Source: Cerioporus squamosus (lineage: Eukaryota > Basidiomycota > Agaricomycetes > Polyporales > Polyporaceae). Taken from it: a stretch of DNA of 64,000 bases. Under the pieces are notes generated by a model. That model made no database searches. It was given only the letters and a program-made list of their open reading frames with translations, and was not told the origin of the DNA. The stretch lies in the NCBI GenBank assembly GCA_022592435.1, contig JABYQS010000041.1, positions 124,001 to 188,000 of the forward strand, in the 5' to 3' direction. This document shows positions 33,001-43,745 of the stretch, in pieces. Numbering within the stretch: the stretch's first letter is position 1; each line of letters starts with the position of its first letter. The position numbers were made by a program, and so were the translations under genes.

Positions 33001-33882
33001 CGCAAGTATGTCGGGGAGAAGGGGAGAAGACTGCAAGGCGATACTACGTGGGCGCTCGTAGACAACATCCTGCGTTGTAAGTCGAGCGGGTCGCTCAACG
33101 TCTGCCATTTGACATACGTGTAGTCCCAACGATAAGGCGAACATGCAGGGACATGTGGAGGCATTGGGGGACGGCCATGAAGCTTGAGCAGATGATGCCT
33201 TTGCAGCCCGCGACAGGCCCCTCAGCCGAGGCCGCAAAGCTATCGTGTTCGTGCCAGCACTCATCATTTCACCCGCTCAGACTCGCACTCGCAGCCGTAA
33301 ACCAGCTTGAAGAACGTGTGAGGTGCTTGCGATACGACTCAACCACCGTTCCAGAGGCACACACGGGCGGTGGGCCGCGAAAGGCGACCCAGCTAGAGGA
33401 TAGGATCCTAGCCACGCAGGAACGACAGAAAACGATAGGAGGAAGGAGGACTAACCTGGTTCGTACTGACAATCACACGTCATGCTCTCCAGTGCCTCCC
33501 TCGACCTCCCCAGCGTATTGTACTGATACGCGTTCCCAGGTATCTCCGTGAAGACCTTCATCGCCTCCTCCTCCGCGCGAGGAAGATGCCCAATCAACTG
33601 GACCGGTGCCTTCGGCGGTTTACCCTTGGACTTCGACGGCGCCGGGGTGGCAGAGGGTGTGGATTTGTGAGAGCCGTTCTCCGCCTTGGCCTCGACCGAC
33701 GTGCTCCGCGACATGTCGGGTTCAGAGCTGTCTTCCTTGACGGAGACTGGGCCAGAGAGGTCTAACATCTCCTCGTCCTTGACTATCCCGAGGTCAAGGG
33801 ACTCGGCCTTCACGGCGTCTGACTCGAAGAGCAGCGCGGCAGAGGCACGACTCTTGACATGTACCTCGGTCATGGTGGACAT
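30091..33882 (-). CDS. set2: histone H3 lysine-36 methyltransferase Set2
   Basis: Nuclear methyltransferase that travels with elongating RNA polymerase II. The start at 33882 gives [20 protein letters not shown]. The AWS cysteine module follows (TCDCQYEPG joined across a 704-nt intron to [25 protein letters not shown]). The SET domain shows [41 protein letters not shown] and [12 protein letters not shown]. The post-[17 protein letters not shown] is complete. A middle helical region ([20 protein letters not shown]) and the C-terminal SRI-type bundle ([40 protein letters not shown]) follow, then an acidic tail ending DDPPPDW. I see no clear WW domain. Frame is kept at the junctions checked. Divergent from RPA49 with 337 bp between starts, so two transcription genes share a promoter region. 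Confidence 0.95.
32752..33455 (-). other. 704-nt intron in set2
   Basis: Donor GTTAG at 33455, acceptor CGACCTAG at 32752. It interrupts the AWS domain between TCDCQYEPG and [10 protein letters not shown]. Other introns in this gene are about 50-60 nt. Open stretches up to 168 codons lie inside on the minus strand but carry no recognisable domain. Confidence 0.8.
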
Positions 33883-34219
33883 CCCTTCTTGTAAGTGTGA
33901 GGTATATTTGTCGTCCGGATAGGCTGTAACACCGGCGGATATTGAAAGCGGACAATTGTCCGTACGTCCGGGCAGAACGGTTGTGTACCGCGGACTATTG
34001 CGAGCAATAAGTTAGGCCACAGAGCAGTACAGAAGCTGGCCAGAGAGTATGAAGCAGCACAGAGCCCAGAAAAGAGAGGCAAGCAGAGCCTGTGAGCAGG
34101 GGAACCTGCTCCGTGGTGGACGTCCAAATCCAAGGGACACAACTGGTAAGCGCCCGTTATATGCGGCTTTACTGCCGGCCATCATAGCTTTTTGTCTCTG
34201 CTCACATCCTCCTACACCC
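33883..34219. promoter_or_regulatory. divergent promoter of set2 and rpa49
   Basis: 337 bp between divergent start codons. It contains a near-palindrome, TATTGCGAGCAATA, at about 33998. No TATA box identified. Confidence 0.4.
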
Positions 34220-35891
34220 ATGGCTTCGTCTACCCTCGGAAAGAAACGCAAACGTGGAGAGGAGGACGCAGGAAAGGTTACGCTGCAGCTGAGCACGCAG
34301 CCCGCGAACCAAGTGGGCCCGGTCCTCGGTGAGTAACAGTACAATTTGCCCGGAGTCGAGGAGCTCACTCTGCAGCCTGTCCCCAGCAAGCTTCCCGTCT
34401 CTGGAAGCACCAAAGTCAACAGCGTTTCAATGCTATGCGCAGAAGGGGAGAGACAAGAACGCACCTTTTGAAACGCAGCCGACCATCGTCGCAGGCGAGG
34501 CGGAGACGGTCGATTTCTTCTCCGCGGACGGGCCGCTCTCTTCGACGGGGTGTAGGTGCGCGTACATTGCTCGCTTCTCGGTGCAACAGCTCGTTGATGC
34601 GGTGTGCGCCCAGTTACATGGTCGGCGTACATGACAAACGCACGAACACCACGACCTTGCGCCCTGTCCCTCTCCATGTCCTCGCGCGTCAAGTCAAGCG
34701 CTCAAGAACCTCAAGCCGATTGAGGTCTCGACGGAAGAGCGCATGGCGCTGCGAAACAACCTCGGAGAGGCCTTTGGCACGAAGAAGGCGAAGGCCGCCA
34801 TAAGGGCGCGTGAGCGGAACAAGGTGGATATCGACGCTATGAAGGATGTCGCGGGTCATCTACAGGACACCATCATGCAGAACACGGATACCCTCCCTAC
34901 CACAGGTGCGTCGTGAGGTTGCTATCCATGTACCATGCTCCATCTCATGTATGATTGCGAGTGGTTAGAGGAAGCGAAAGCGACCGCTGATAGCAGCCGT
35001 CTCATCCCTCCGTACAACGCGGACGCCCAGCGACCGCAGGATGTCTACGCCTTGCACGACATCATTCCTGAAGCCGAGTTCAACGCGCTTCCTATCGGAG
35101 CTATCAAATCTGCGAAGACGCATCCTGAGCGCTGCAAACTACTGCCCTTCGACCGGTCAGACTGGGTGAAGCTGCAGCTCCGGCTCATATTTTCCGCACC
35201 CAAGCCAGATAAAACAGAGTTGTGGGTAGCGTGGCGTTTCTTGTGGAAAACAGTCATTGAAATCCGCGTGGATACAGAAAGACTGTTTATTACATCTCCA
35301 CCATGATGGCGTTCCTCAAGAATGCGCGCAACGTAGGCGACAAAGACGCTCTGCAGCAACGTCTTTCGGGCGTACCGTCTATTGTTCTCGATGGACTGGT
35401 ATCAAGGTTCACGGAGAAGGAGCGCGACACGAACAAGTGAGTACCAGTTACTCCTCGTGAGTGAAGGGTCTCCTTACCCTCGCGGATTGTCAGACCCAAA
35501 ATCACGCCGCAGACGGAGACACTGCTGCTCACGCACATGCTCGCACTGTGTCTGCGCCTCGATACGTACGCGGCAGATATAGAAACCATCGCGCATGATT
35601 TGAGCATGCCGCCCGTAAAGTGAGCCCTCCTGACGCTGTCCCGCCCCCGCTCTCACTGATGCCCCGGTCCGCAGAGTGACCGGCCTCTACAAGTCTTTAG
35701 GTGTGTTCATCTCCTTTCACCCGAGTAGCCGACGGCTAATACGAGGCTTTTCAGGTTGCACCATCAAATATCTGAGCTTCAACGAGTGCAAGGAGCGTGG
35801 TCTCCCCGATTCCGCTGGAGATTCGAGGCGCGCTGTCCTCAAGGTTCCGCTTGAGTTCCCTAAGGTCCGGGTCAAGCGTGCCAGGAGATGA
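34220..35891 (+). CDS. rpa49: RNA polymerase I subunit RPA49, one-base frameshift
   Basis: A49 subunit of RNA polymerase I, nucleolar, with an N-terminal dimerisation module and a C-terminal tandem winged helix that aids initiation and elongation on rDNA. The start at 34220 gives MASSTLGKKRKRGEEDAGKV. Then SFPSLEAPKSTAFQCYAQKG and ETVDFFSADGPLS (dimerisation module), YMVGVHDKRTNTTTLRPVPL, LKNLKPIEVSTEERMALRNN, FGTKKAKAAIRARERNKVD, and the tWH region (LFITS/YYISTMMAFLKNAR; ITPQTETLLLTHMLALCLRL; TIKYLSFNECKERGLPDSAG). Introns keep phase, but the frame slips by one at 34695-34700: GTCAAGCGCTC should read GTCAAGGCGCTC to join HVLARQVK to ALKNLKP. No intron fits. Probably an assembly error in a G run. 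Confidence 0.88.
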
Positions 35892-36668
35892 GCTCCGTTC
35901 ATGCTCCGGATTGCGCTGTCACTTTTATGATGGTGAGGTACCTGTTGTAGAGATACCATGCACCGTTGTTCGTCCAGGAATCCAGCCAAACTCCAGCACA
36001 GGGACGATCCAAACTTTACGCGTGAGCTGGTGCTTCTATATCCGGCACTCATCCTACGGACTCTTCCCACGCTTGTCCTTCTCGCTGTCTTGATAGCGGC
36101 GTCGATTCGGCATTCTCTACCATCGCATTCTCTACCATCCTCCTTTCCTTCTGGTCCCTTCTACTACTAGAACACATAAGAAGGAGACAAAGCCAGTATG
36201 GATACACTTAACTGCAGAGTGTGTGACGTGTGTAAGAGGTGACAAGGCTAACCCTGGAGAGACGGCTCGTTTCAAGACGGTTGGGACCTTTTGATCACAG
36301 TTCTGAACACCATTGTGCGCAACTGAAAACGGGCAAGTATGTACGAGGTTTGCGAGCAATATAAGATTGGAAATACACGCTGCAGTGTGAGTCATGGTAT
36401 AAGAAGGCCGACAGAGCGACCGGATGTGGGACCAAACGGAGCGATGACACTGGGCAGGACCTTACTGATGAAGGCCGATGAGCAGCAGTGAAATAGCGCA
36501 ACCCTGGGGACTGCGCCCTGGCTTACTCAGGTCAAGGAAGACGAGCGAGGTGAGGACGGAGACCGCCGGAAGTGAGGGCCGCGGAGGCTGGGAAGGTATC
36601 CTCGGAGAAGTCGACGGCCGCAGAAGCCTGGATGAGGTAGAGTGGAGAGAGGGAAGATGACGAGAACG
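35892..36668. other. intergenic region between convergent genes
   Basis: About 780 bp between the RPA49 stop and the stop of coiled-coil gene B. On the minus strand the frame of gene B stays open for about 70 codons after its stop and is Ser/Pro/Arg-rich (SSRLLRPSTSPRIPSQPPRP), resembling the tail of paralogue A. The rest shows nothing recognisable. Confidence 0.5.
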
Positions 36669-38216
36669 TCAAATTTGGGGATTACGCGGTACGATGTTCT
36701 CCTTGCCCGTTTGCACGCTGATGCTTTGGGTTGCAGAGGCGGAAGAGGCTTCCGGTTGGAGGGCCTCCTTGAGTGAAACAATCTCCTCGCGAGCGGCCAA
36801 TAGCGCCTTATCCTTTGCCTCTAACATGGCCACGCGCATCTGAGCGTAATGCTCGCGCGCGAACCTTGAGCGCACGCGAGTTTCGTGCGCCTTCCATCGC
36901 GCTGCCGATGTAAATGACGTTGAGCCCACTCCCTGGGCCGCAGCTGACGACCGGCGAACGACTTTGATGGCTTCCTGAAGCTCTGTGACATCCGCGTAGC
37001 TTTCCCAGTACGCCGTCTTGGCCAACTTCAGCCCGGAGGTGAGATCGTTACAGTCTGTGTTGCAGGCCTTCAGGTCGGCTGTGAGGACCGCGACCTTGTC
37101 CTTCCGGTGGGCAACTTCCTCGGCATCCTCGGCATTGACAGCGACGGAGGAGTTGCGCTTGATTTTAGCGATCTGCTGCTCGTTGCGCGACTCGAGCAGC
37201 TTGTCCTTCTGCCTTAGCTCCCTAATGACTTCCAGACGTTTCCGCTCGGCCTGGACATTGGCGACTGTTAGTCTCCAAGGCATGCAACAGAGATTGTGCC
37301 GCATACCTTCCAGTAGGCTGCCTCACGCTCAGCAAGGCGGATCTCATCTTGCTCACATTCTGCCCTTAGCTTCTCGCCAGCGACCACGCGCCCGAGGTGC
37401 TCAACCTGGGCCTTCAGCAACTCCACATACTACCATGCGTACACTCCGTAAGTATACTCTGATCAAGGGTAGGAGTGGGCGTACCTCTTTCATGGAGACT
37501 GCGAGGCTCTCCTTCGCAAAGAAGGCGGTCTTGCACTTGGCGTCGTCGTTCGCGGCGTTGACGGTGTGTTTCAGCTCGACCCTGGTATCGGCAGCAGCAG
37601 CGTCGTCTTGACGGGCAGCATCGACCTCTGCCTTGCGCGCAGCAACCTTGGCCTTAAAATCCGCAACATCGGTCTGAAGAAGACGTCAGTACGAGATCAC
37701 AACACATGAACACCTGCCACAAACCTCCGTATGAGTCTTGACCGCGTCGAGCGAGCCTTTCACCTCCAGAAGCTCGTCCTCCTTCGGGGCGAGGCGAGCT
37801 TTCGTGTCAGCCGCAGTAGACCGAGTGGCCGCGACGTCCGCGATGTCAGTCGACTGGTCCAAAACGAGCAGGTCGTAGCTGGGACAGGCTGGAGTAACGA
37901 CGGGAGCCGTGGTATCGGTGTTCACGGGCATCCACCGCACCAAGGCCCTCGCGATGACCCAGAGGGCGACGACGACGAAGATGCGGAGAGACTGCACAAG
38001 CTCGGCCGAGTAATCGACGAAGGACGGGATTCCTCTGGGACCGAAGACGAGAAGCTGCACGCGGAGGTGACCGAGGGCGACGACGGCAGCGATGGCGGTG
38101 AAGACGTAGACGGTGGAGTAGAGTACTGCTCGGGCCATGCTGGCGGACTTGTTGGATGACAGGGTAAGGCCAAGGCCAAGGACGAGGGTGATGACGGCGA
38201 GCGTAGGTATTGCCAT
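36669..38216 (-). CDS. membrane-anchored coiled-coil protein, unknown family (paralogue B)
   Basis: Paralogue of the gene at 23962-25433, in opposite orientation. The start at 38216 gives MAIPTLAVITLVLGLGLTL, matching MAFPVLVVINVVPGLALI of A, followed by TVYVFTAIAAVVALGHLRV and a third hydrophobic stretch IFVVVALWVIARALVRWMPV that A seems to lack. The coiled-coil part (AEVDAARQDDAAAA; LRQKDKLLESRNEQQIAKI; MLEAKDKALLAAREEIVSL) and the signature TRVRSRFAREHYAQMRVA line up with A throughout. The protein ends soon after KENIVPRNPQI; the Ser/Pro tail of A lies beyond the stop. Four exons keep frame. About 450-480 residues. No family assignment. Shared sequence upstream of both starts shows that the duplication included the promoter. 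Confidence 0.75.
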
Positions 38217-38698
38217 GTTCGGGAATGAAAGGCCGTGTCCACGCAATTGAATTGGCGACGGTGTTGAGCGAATGTTAGGACGAGAGCAACGAGATCAGTG
38301 GGAACTGAAGGGAAAAGGAGATGGGCGAAAGACAGTCACTGACCCGGAGGAGGCTGACTGCTCGATCGGCACCTGCCGAAGGCTAACGGGGAGCTCTCCC
38401 TGGAAAGAGCAATAACCACAAACCCATATCTAGTTAAGCTGAGGCCAACACTTGTGGCACCCAAGGCTCAAAGCTGAAGTGTGTCAGCAACTCTCCGTGA
38501 GACTTGCATCGCTCGCCCTGCATGCTGCAACCGTTCGTCGAGCGTATGGAACAAATCCTGGTCAATACCAAACACACGGCGGAAAATAAAATGTCCCGGA
38601 CGAGCCAAAGCAAAGCATATTGCACTACGCTAACACAACGAATAAAGGTCCATACCAATGAGCAGGTTAAACCAGTTGAGGGTATATGATGTGACATG
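38217..38698. promoter_or_regulatory. upstream region of coiled-coil gene B with conserved block
   Basis: About 480 bp from gene B's start to the stop of the CRIB kinase. At 38342-38391, read on the minus strand, lies CCGTTAGCCTTCGGCAGGTG followed by CCG and AGCAGTCAGCC, the counterpart of 23742-23796. The rest (38400-38698) would be the kinase 3' UTR. Confidence 0.55.
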
Positions 38699-41600
38699 CT
38701 ATGACCGCGAGACCGTCCCTGTCGAATCGGTGCTCTGTCGCCTGGACAAGCGTTCTTCAATAGCACGACAGTCCGCAAGCAGGTTAACAATTGCTTGGCG
38801 TCCACTGGAGTTGCGGATGAAAGGCGTCTAGATGGCGAGACACGGGTCAGTATGGACCTTCGCAGCCGCGAGACCGAGACGAAGGACGTACATTGAGAAG
38901 TTCATGCGGATCTGGTCGTGAAGCGCTTGGTCTTGAACATAGATTGAGGAAATCGTGCATAGATCGTGAATAAATCTCGGGCTGGCTGAGCGGCGGCAGC
39001 TCGTTCCCGAGCTGGCTCGGGTCCGTCACGTCGCTGAACGGAGGCTGGGCTTCCGCGAGCTCCCAAACGGTCGCGCCTAGTGACCAGACGTCGACCTTGA
39101 GCGCGTTATAGGGTCCTCTGCGCATATACCTAGCGGAATAAGAACATGCGGGAAACGTGTATACACGAGTTAGCCTACCTTCTGATCTCGGGTGCCTGCC
39201 AGTAGATGACGCCCGCAGGATCGGTGCACGTTGGCTTCTGCTTCGAGACTTGAACAGCACTCGAGAAATCGGCAAGCTTGACAACACCTTCCTGGTTGAT
39301 CAAGAGGTTGTCGGAACGCACGTCCCTGTGGGCGATGCCCTTGGACTGTAGGTATACCAGCGCTTGGAGGACCTGTACTCGTGTGTCAATGGACCTAACA
39401 AGTTGACACGGAAGTTGATCACACTCACATCTCCCGCCATCTGTGACATGACCTTCTCATCCAAGAGAATACCTTCCTCAACCAAAGCAATGATATCCGC
39501 GAGACTCCGCTCCATCAACTCCATCCGTATCCATAGCGAGTCCTCCTGCATATCCACGTATAGCGAGTCCATAGTCAAGATGTGCGGATGCGAAAGACCC
39601 TTCATAATCGTCAACTCCCGTTGCAAGTCGTCAATCTTCGGCGAGCCTGAGGGCATGATAGCGATGTTCTTGATCGCGACGAAGGTGTTAGGCTCCTTCT
39701 CTGGAGATGTTGCCGTTGGGAGTACACGAGCAGCGTATACAGAGCCACTCTCGCCCTCGGCGATCTCCCGCAGGTCAGCGTAAAGGTCTCGGGGGTCGAG
39801 CTGGTCATTGATGAAGCCTTTGAGAGGCGCAACAACCGCAGAGAGCCATCCTGGATATCGGGGCGCCGGTGACCCTGGTGAGGGTGAGCTGGACGAAGGT
39901 GAGACGGGAGTAAGGAGGTTGCCGTCAGTCCGGCGGGTGGTGAGGAGGCTGTCGGTGACGTCGGTGACGATAGACGGTCGTCGTTGAGATAGCAGCTCCG
40001 TATCGGGCTCTCGTAGCTCGTCCGTAACAGAGACAGTGAAGGTATCGCGCTCGCCAAACGACGATGCACGCGGTGAAGGTTCCGGTGAAGGGTCGGAATA
40101 CACCAGACTCTTCGGCTTGCCAGCCCAATCTTGTGTCTCTGAGGTCGTCAGCGTCTGTGGTCGAGAATCTGACGATGTCGATCCAGTGCCGGTCGACAAC
40201 GAAGCTGTCGTGGACGAGCTATAGCGACTGGAATGAGACTCTGCGCTACTGGGCGAGTGAGGGCGGCTATCCTCCGTCTCCTTGGACGCCAGGACAATGG
40301 TCGCTCTGTTCTCATCGTTTGAGTTTGAGCGGACCGGAGAGATCACCATGTTTGGTCGCACGCTGCGCGCTACAGCCGCGGTGGCGATGGTAGCGGGCGT
40401 AACCGTCATCGTGGAAAGTCCAGAATCTCTGTTCTCCTTCTCCCGCGCGAGGGACGACTGGAAGTCATACGAGTCGTGATCAGTGATGCGCGGGATCGGT
40501 GGGAACTCGTCCAACACCGGCGACAGCAGCGTTGATGAATATCGCGAATCCGAAGACATGTCCGCAGATGTGTCCTGCGTATACGTCGAGGTCACTGATG
40601 TGTCCTCAGGCTTTACCATGTGCATCACCTCGTTCCACAGCGGACTGCTGCTTGGCGAGGGTGGCGGCGGTGGGAGCGCAGCAGCCGGAGGTGGCTCCTT
40701 TATGGGCAAAGGCTTTTGCGGAGGGAGTTGACGTCCGGCGGCCGACGAGGAACGGTCCCGCGTGCGCACAGAAGCTGCACGAGGGCGGGAAGGACTGCTG
40801 TCCGCGCCTAGTCGCAAAGCAGTGGTCTGAGTCCGGCTCGCCGACGGCTTGGGAGGCGTGAGCGTGATAGAGGTGGGAATGGAAGAAAAGAGCGACTCTG
40901 TCCAGGATGACAGGTCATCCTGATGAAAAGAGAGGCGCGGGGGAGTGGGAAGCACCGGCGAGGTAGAGGAGATACCATGCGAGCTGGAGTCAGAGCTGTT
41001 GCTCTCCATGGCAGGCGGCGAGGGAGATCCTGCTCCTGGTTGTACCGCAGATGGCGGTAGACTGAAGTCCTCATCCGTCTGAGAGATGGGAGCTTCCTTC
41101 TTTGGAGACATGTATGCAGGAGGTGGAGAGTGGGGCATAGTACCGACAGACTCGTTGGCGACATGGTAAGATCTGGAAGGTGCATTCCGGGCCATGAGCT
41201 GTTTCTCGGATAATCCCGAGTTGGAGGAGTTATCGGAGACCACTGAGATTGCTGGGGGAGGTGGTGGAGGGACGGGAGGCGTTAGGCGGGTCATTGATGA
41301 GTTTGTGTGCTGTGTCGGCAGATGTGGGGTACTCTGTGAATGCAGCTGGGGATAGGTAAAGGAGTGCTTGGGCGTAGGTCGGGTCATAGGAGGCGTCCTG
41401 CGTGCTTCATGGTCGAGACCAGAAGCCGAATACTCCGAGAGTCCTCGCGACGAGGTAGACATCTTCCGAATATGCGATCGCGAGCCGTACGAGTGCTGAC
41501 TGTCCGCAAGCGAGACTTGGGAGAGCGACGCATCGGACTGGTCTCGCCGCATCGGACTGGTATGAGGTCGCGTGGTGCTCGACGGAGACGCAGACCGGCC

Positions 41601-42485
41601 GATGTTCAGGGAATAAATAGAGCGCGTACTGCGTAGGCGAGACTCGGCTCTCTTGGTCTGTATCGCTGCTATCTCCTCTTCACTGAATCCCGCCTCTGCC
41701 ATTCTTGCTGACCACGTCGGTGGTAGCCCGGCGAAGCTGTGAACAAGTCAGCATCTTCAGTCACGTACAACCAAATGAAGCATACCCTTCGTCGACATGT
41801 ATGTTATGCTGTACAAGCGTGTTAGCTTCAGTACGTAGCGAACTCGGAACATAGGGAGGTAGGTGGGGTGGCGCTGAGGCTGTAGTCCAGTGCCTCAGGC
41901 CTCAGGTCCCGGACATGGGGACGTGATGCCGCCTCCCGTCCTGCAGAAGACATATCCTCAAGATACCACTGCTGTCCCCACCCGTGCTGTGACCTCCTCT
42001 GATATGATGGCGCTCACCTGGAAGTTCCATGGCAGGGAGATGGAAGGGTCGTCTACCGGCTCCGGGACGTGTGACGCTTCAGAAGAAGTCGAGAAACCAG
42101 AGCCAGAGTCTGCAGTCTTAGGAGTCTTCGGTCGCCTGCTGAAGGAGGAGAACTTGAAGAGACCTTTACGGGAGCTAGCCGTCTCGGGGTAGTTTGTGGA
42201 TGAGGAGGATGTGGTAGAGTAAGGAGACACGGTGATGCGACTCGGCGCATACGACGGTGTAGGTGATGGACTGCGCGCAAGGGTAGCATACTGCGCAGAG
42301 AGCGGCGTTACAGGTTGGGAGGGGATAGAGTCGGGAGAGAGGGAGTTTCCGAGAGAGCGAAGGGAAGGATTGGGCAGGTAGTATGGGTCTTTCGGAGGGA
42401 GCGGAGGAGGTTTTGTTGAGCCAGCAGCGAACTTGAAGACCTTCAGGGACGAGAAGCGGGAGTTCTGCTTGCTCGACGTCGCCAT
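38699..42485 (-). CDS. PAK/STE20-like protein kinase with CRIB motif and atypical catalytic residues
   Basis: Serine/threonine kinase of about 1,100 residues, probably a Cdc42/Rac effector. Met 42485 (MATSSKQNSRFSSLKVFKFA) is the first ATG of the frame. The CRIB motif ISLPWNFQ-HNIHVDEG-FAGLPPTW is assembled over three exons near 41700-42010. A very long Ser/Pro-rich linker (about 600 residues) leads to the kinase domain: Gly-loop IAEGESGSVYAARV, VAIKNI Lys, catalytic loop HRDVRSDNLLINQ, then KLADFSSAVQV, APEIR, and VDVWSLGATVWELAEAQPPF. The catalytic Lys of HRDLK is Arg and DFG is DFS, but the Lys-Asp-Asn-Asp set is kept, so activity is possible. The last exon codes TPFIRNSSGRQAIVNLLADC, ending VSRS. 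Which PAK subgroup it belongs to is not certain. Confidence 0.87.
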
Positions 42486-43745
42486 CGTCGTCGACGGGGT
42501 CCGCGACGGCGGAGACAAGGTGTGTGCAGTGGTGAATCGCCTTGGCCCGTTCGTTTAACTGAACCGGGTCTAGACCGGAAACAATAACGGACTTATCCTT
42601 ATTTGTGACCAGTTTCACCCAGTTTCTTACTCCGATAGAACCCAGTAAGCGTCATGATATCACTGTTTACCGAGTAACAAATCGGTCTGATGGCAAAAGA
42701 GCACTACTTACTGCGTCTGCGGGTGGATCAATAAGTCACAATTTGATCCTGAACCACACTGTCGCCCGCTCGGAGCAACACTCGAACAGTCTTGCCCACG
42801 ACGAGCTACGACGAGACTTCGACCGTGTTCTCTGGCGGTGCGTCGGAGTCGCTGCAGGCATAAAGGACATGCCACTTCAAATCCAAGTTTGCATAAGGGC
42901 ACAGCTGCTTCAAGCATCGCTCTTTACACCCCTTCACAGTTTATAGGATGGTCATCGTCAAAGACATGATTGGGACTGACCCTATCGTGACGCTTTACAT
43001 GGCCTAGCGGAAATCGAGGGCCTGGGTCTGCACGTCAAATACACTGCGGTCTACGGGCCATGGGGTCCGCGTAACTCTCAATGCGTGGAAGGCACTCACG
43101 TATCCACTACCCGGAGACTAGCTCAACGTGAGGTCGGTCCCCCGTCGCTCTACTCGACTCGGTTGTACTGACAAGGACTCTTCTCAATAGGCTCTGTATT
43201 CGACGCCCTTCGGCACGCGCAATGTGTGAGCTGTTCGAATCTCAACTTGGAATAACTGTCACTAATCTTCGCTTACATCGCTTCTACAGGGCCACGCATG
43301 CAGCCCGCTGTGGTTGTACCGGTGGTATCGTGTGCTTCCCGCATGAAGCTTGAAGCTCCTTCTTCCTGATAGCGGCAGTGAGGACGCACATGTCGCCAGC
43401 AGTCTGAGCATCCCTACTTCCTCTCAATAGTATCATGACCGCAGATGACCGTGTCGCGCCAAGGTACTACTTAAATCCGCCACCTGCGTGTCAATCGGAG
43501 TACTATTCCGGTATCGCGTCTAGAGGGGTGCTTCTTGTCAGGCAGCTTCTTGGAGATGTGATATCTAGGTTTTCTGACGGCAGCGTGGACTTTTGTCGGA
43601 AGACCCGTTTGGGATCCGGCGAACCGCTCGAGAACATTGACCGCAGGTGAGTGCACCATATAAAGCGGCCGAAGCACTCCTGAACCTCCGCAGGACCCGA
43701 CTTCTCCCCTCTTCGTCGGTGTTAGTTGAGTTCCATCTCTGCGTC
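42486..43745. promoter_or_regulatory. divergent intergenic region between the CRIB kinase and alcohol oxidase
   Basis: 1.26 kb between divergent starts, so it holds both promoters. A few open frames of 65-115 codons were examined and rejected. The last 100 bases before the oxidase ATG are pyrimidine-rich. No TATA box or repeat was recognised with confidence. Confidence 0.4.

Noticed and set aside
42485..42518. Extending the CRIB kinase 11 codons upstream of ATG 42485
   Set aside because: The first codon of that extension is TTG, not ATG; MATSSKQNSRF is the first proper methionine.
43231..43245. GTTCGAATC, resembling a tRNA B-box
   Set aside because: No A-box at the proper distance and no acceptor stem pairing could be found upstream or downstream.
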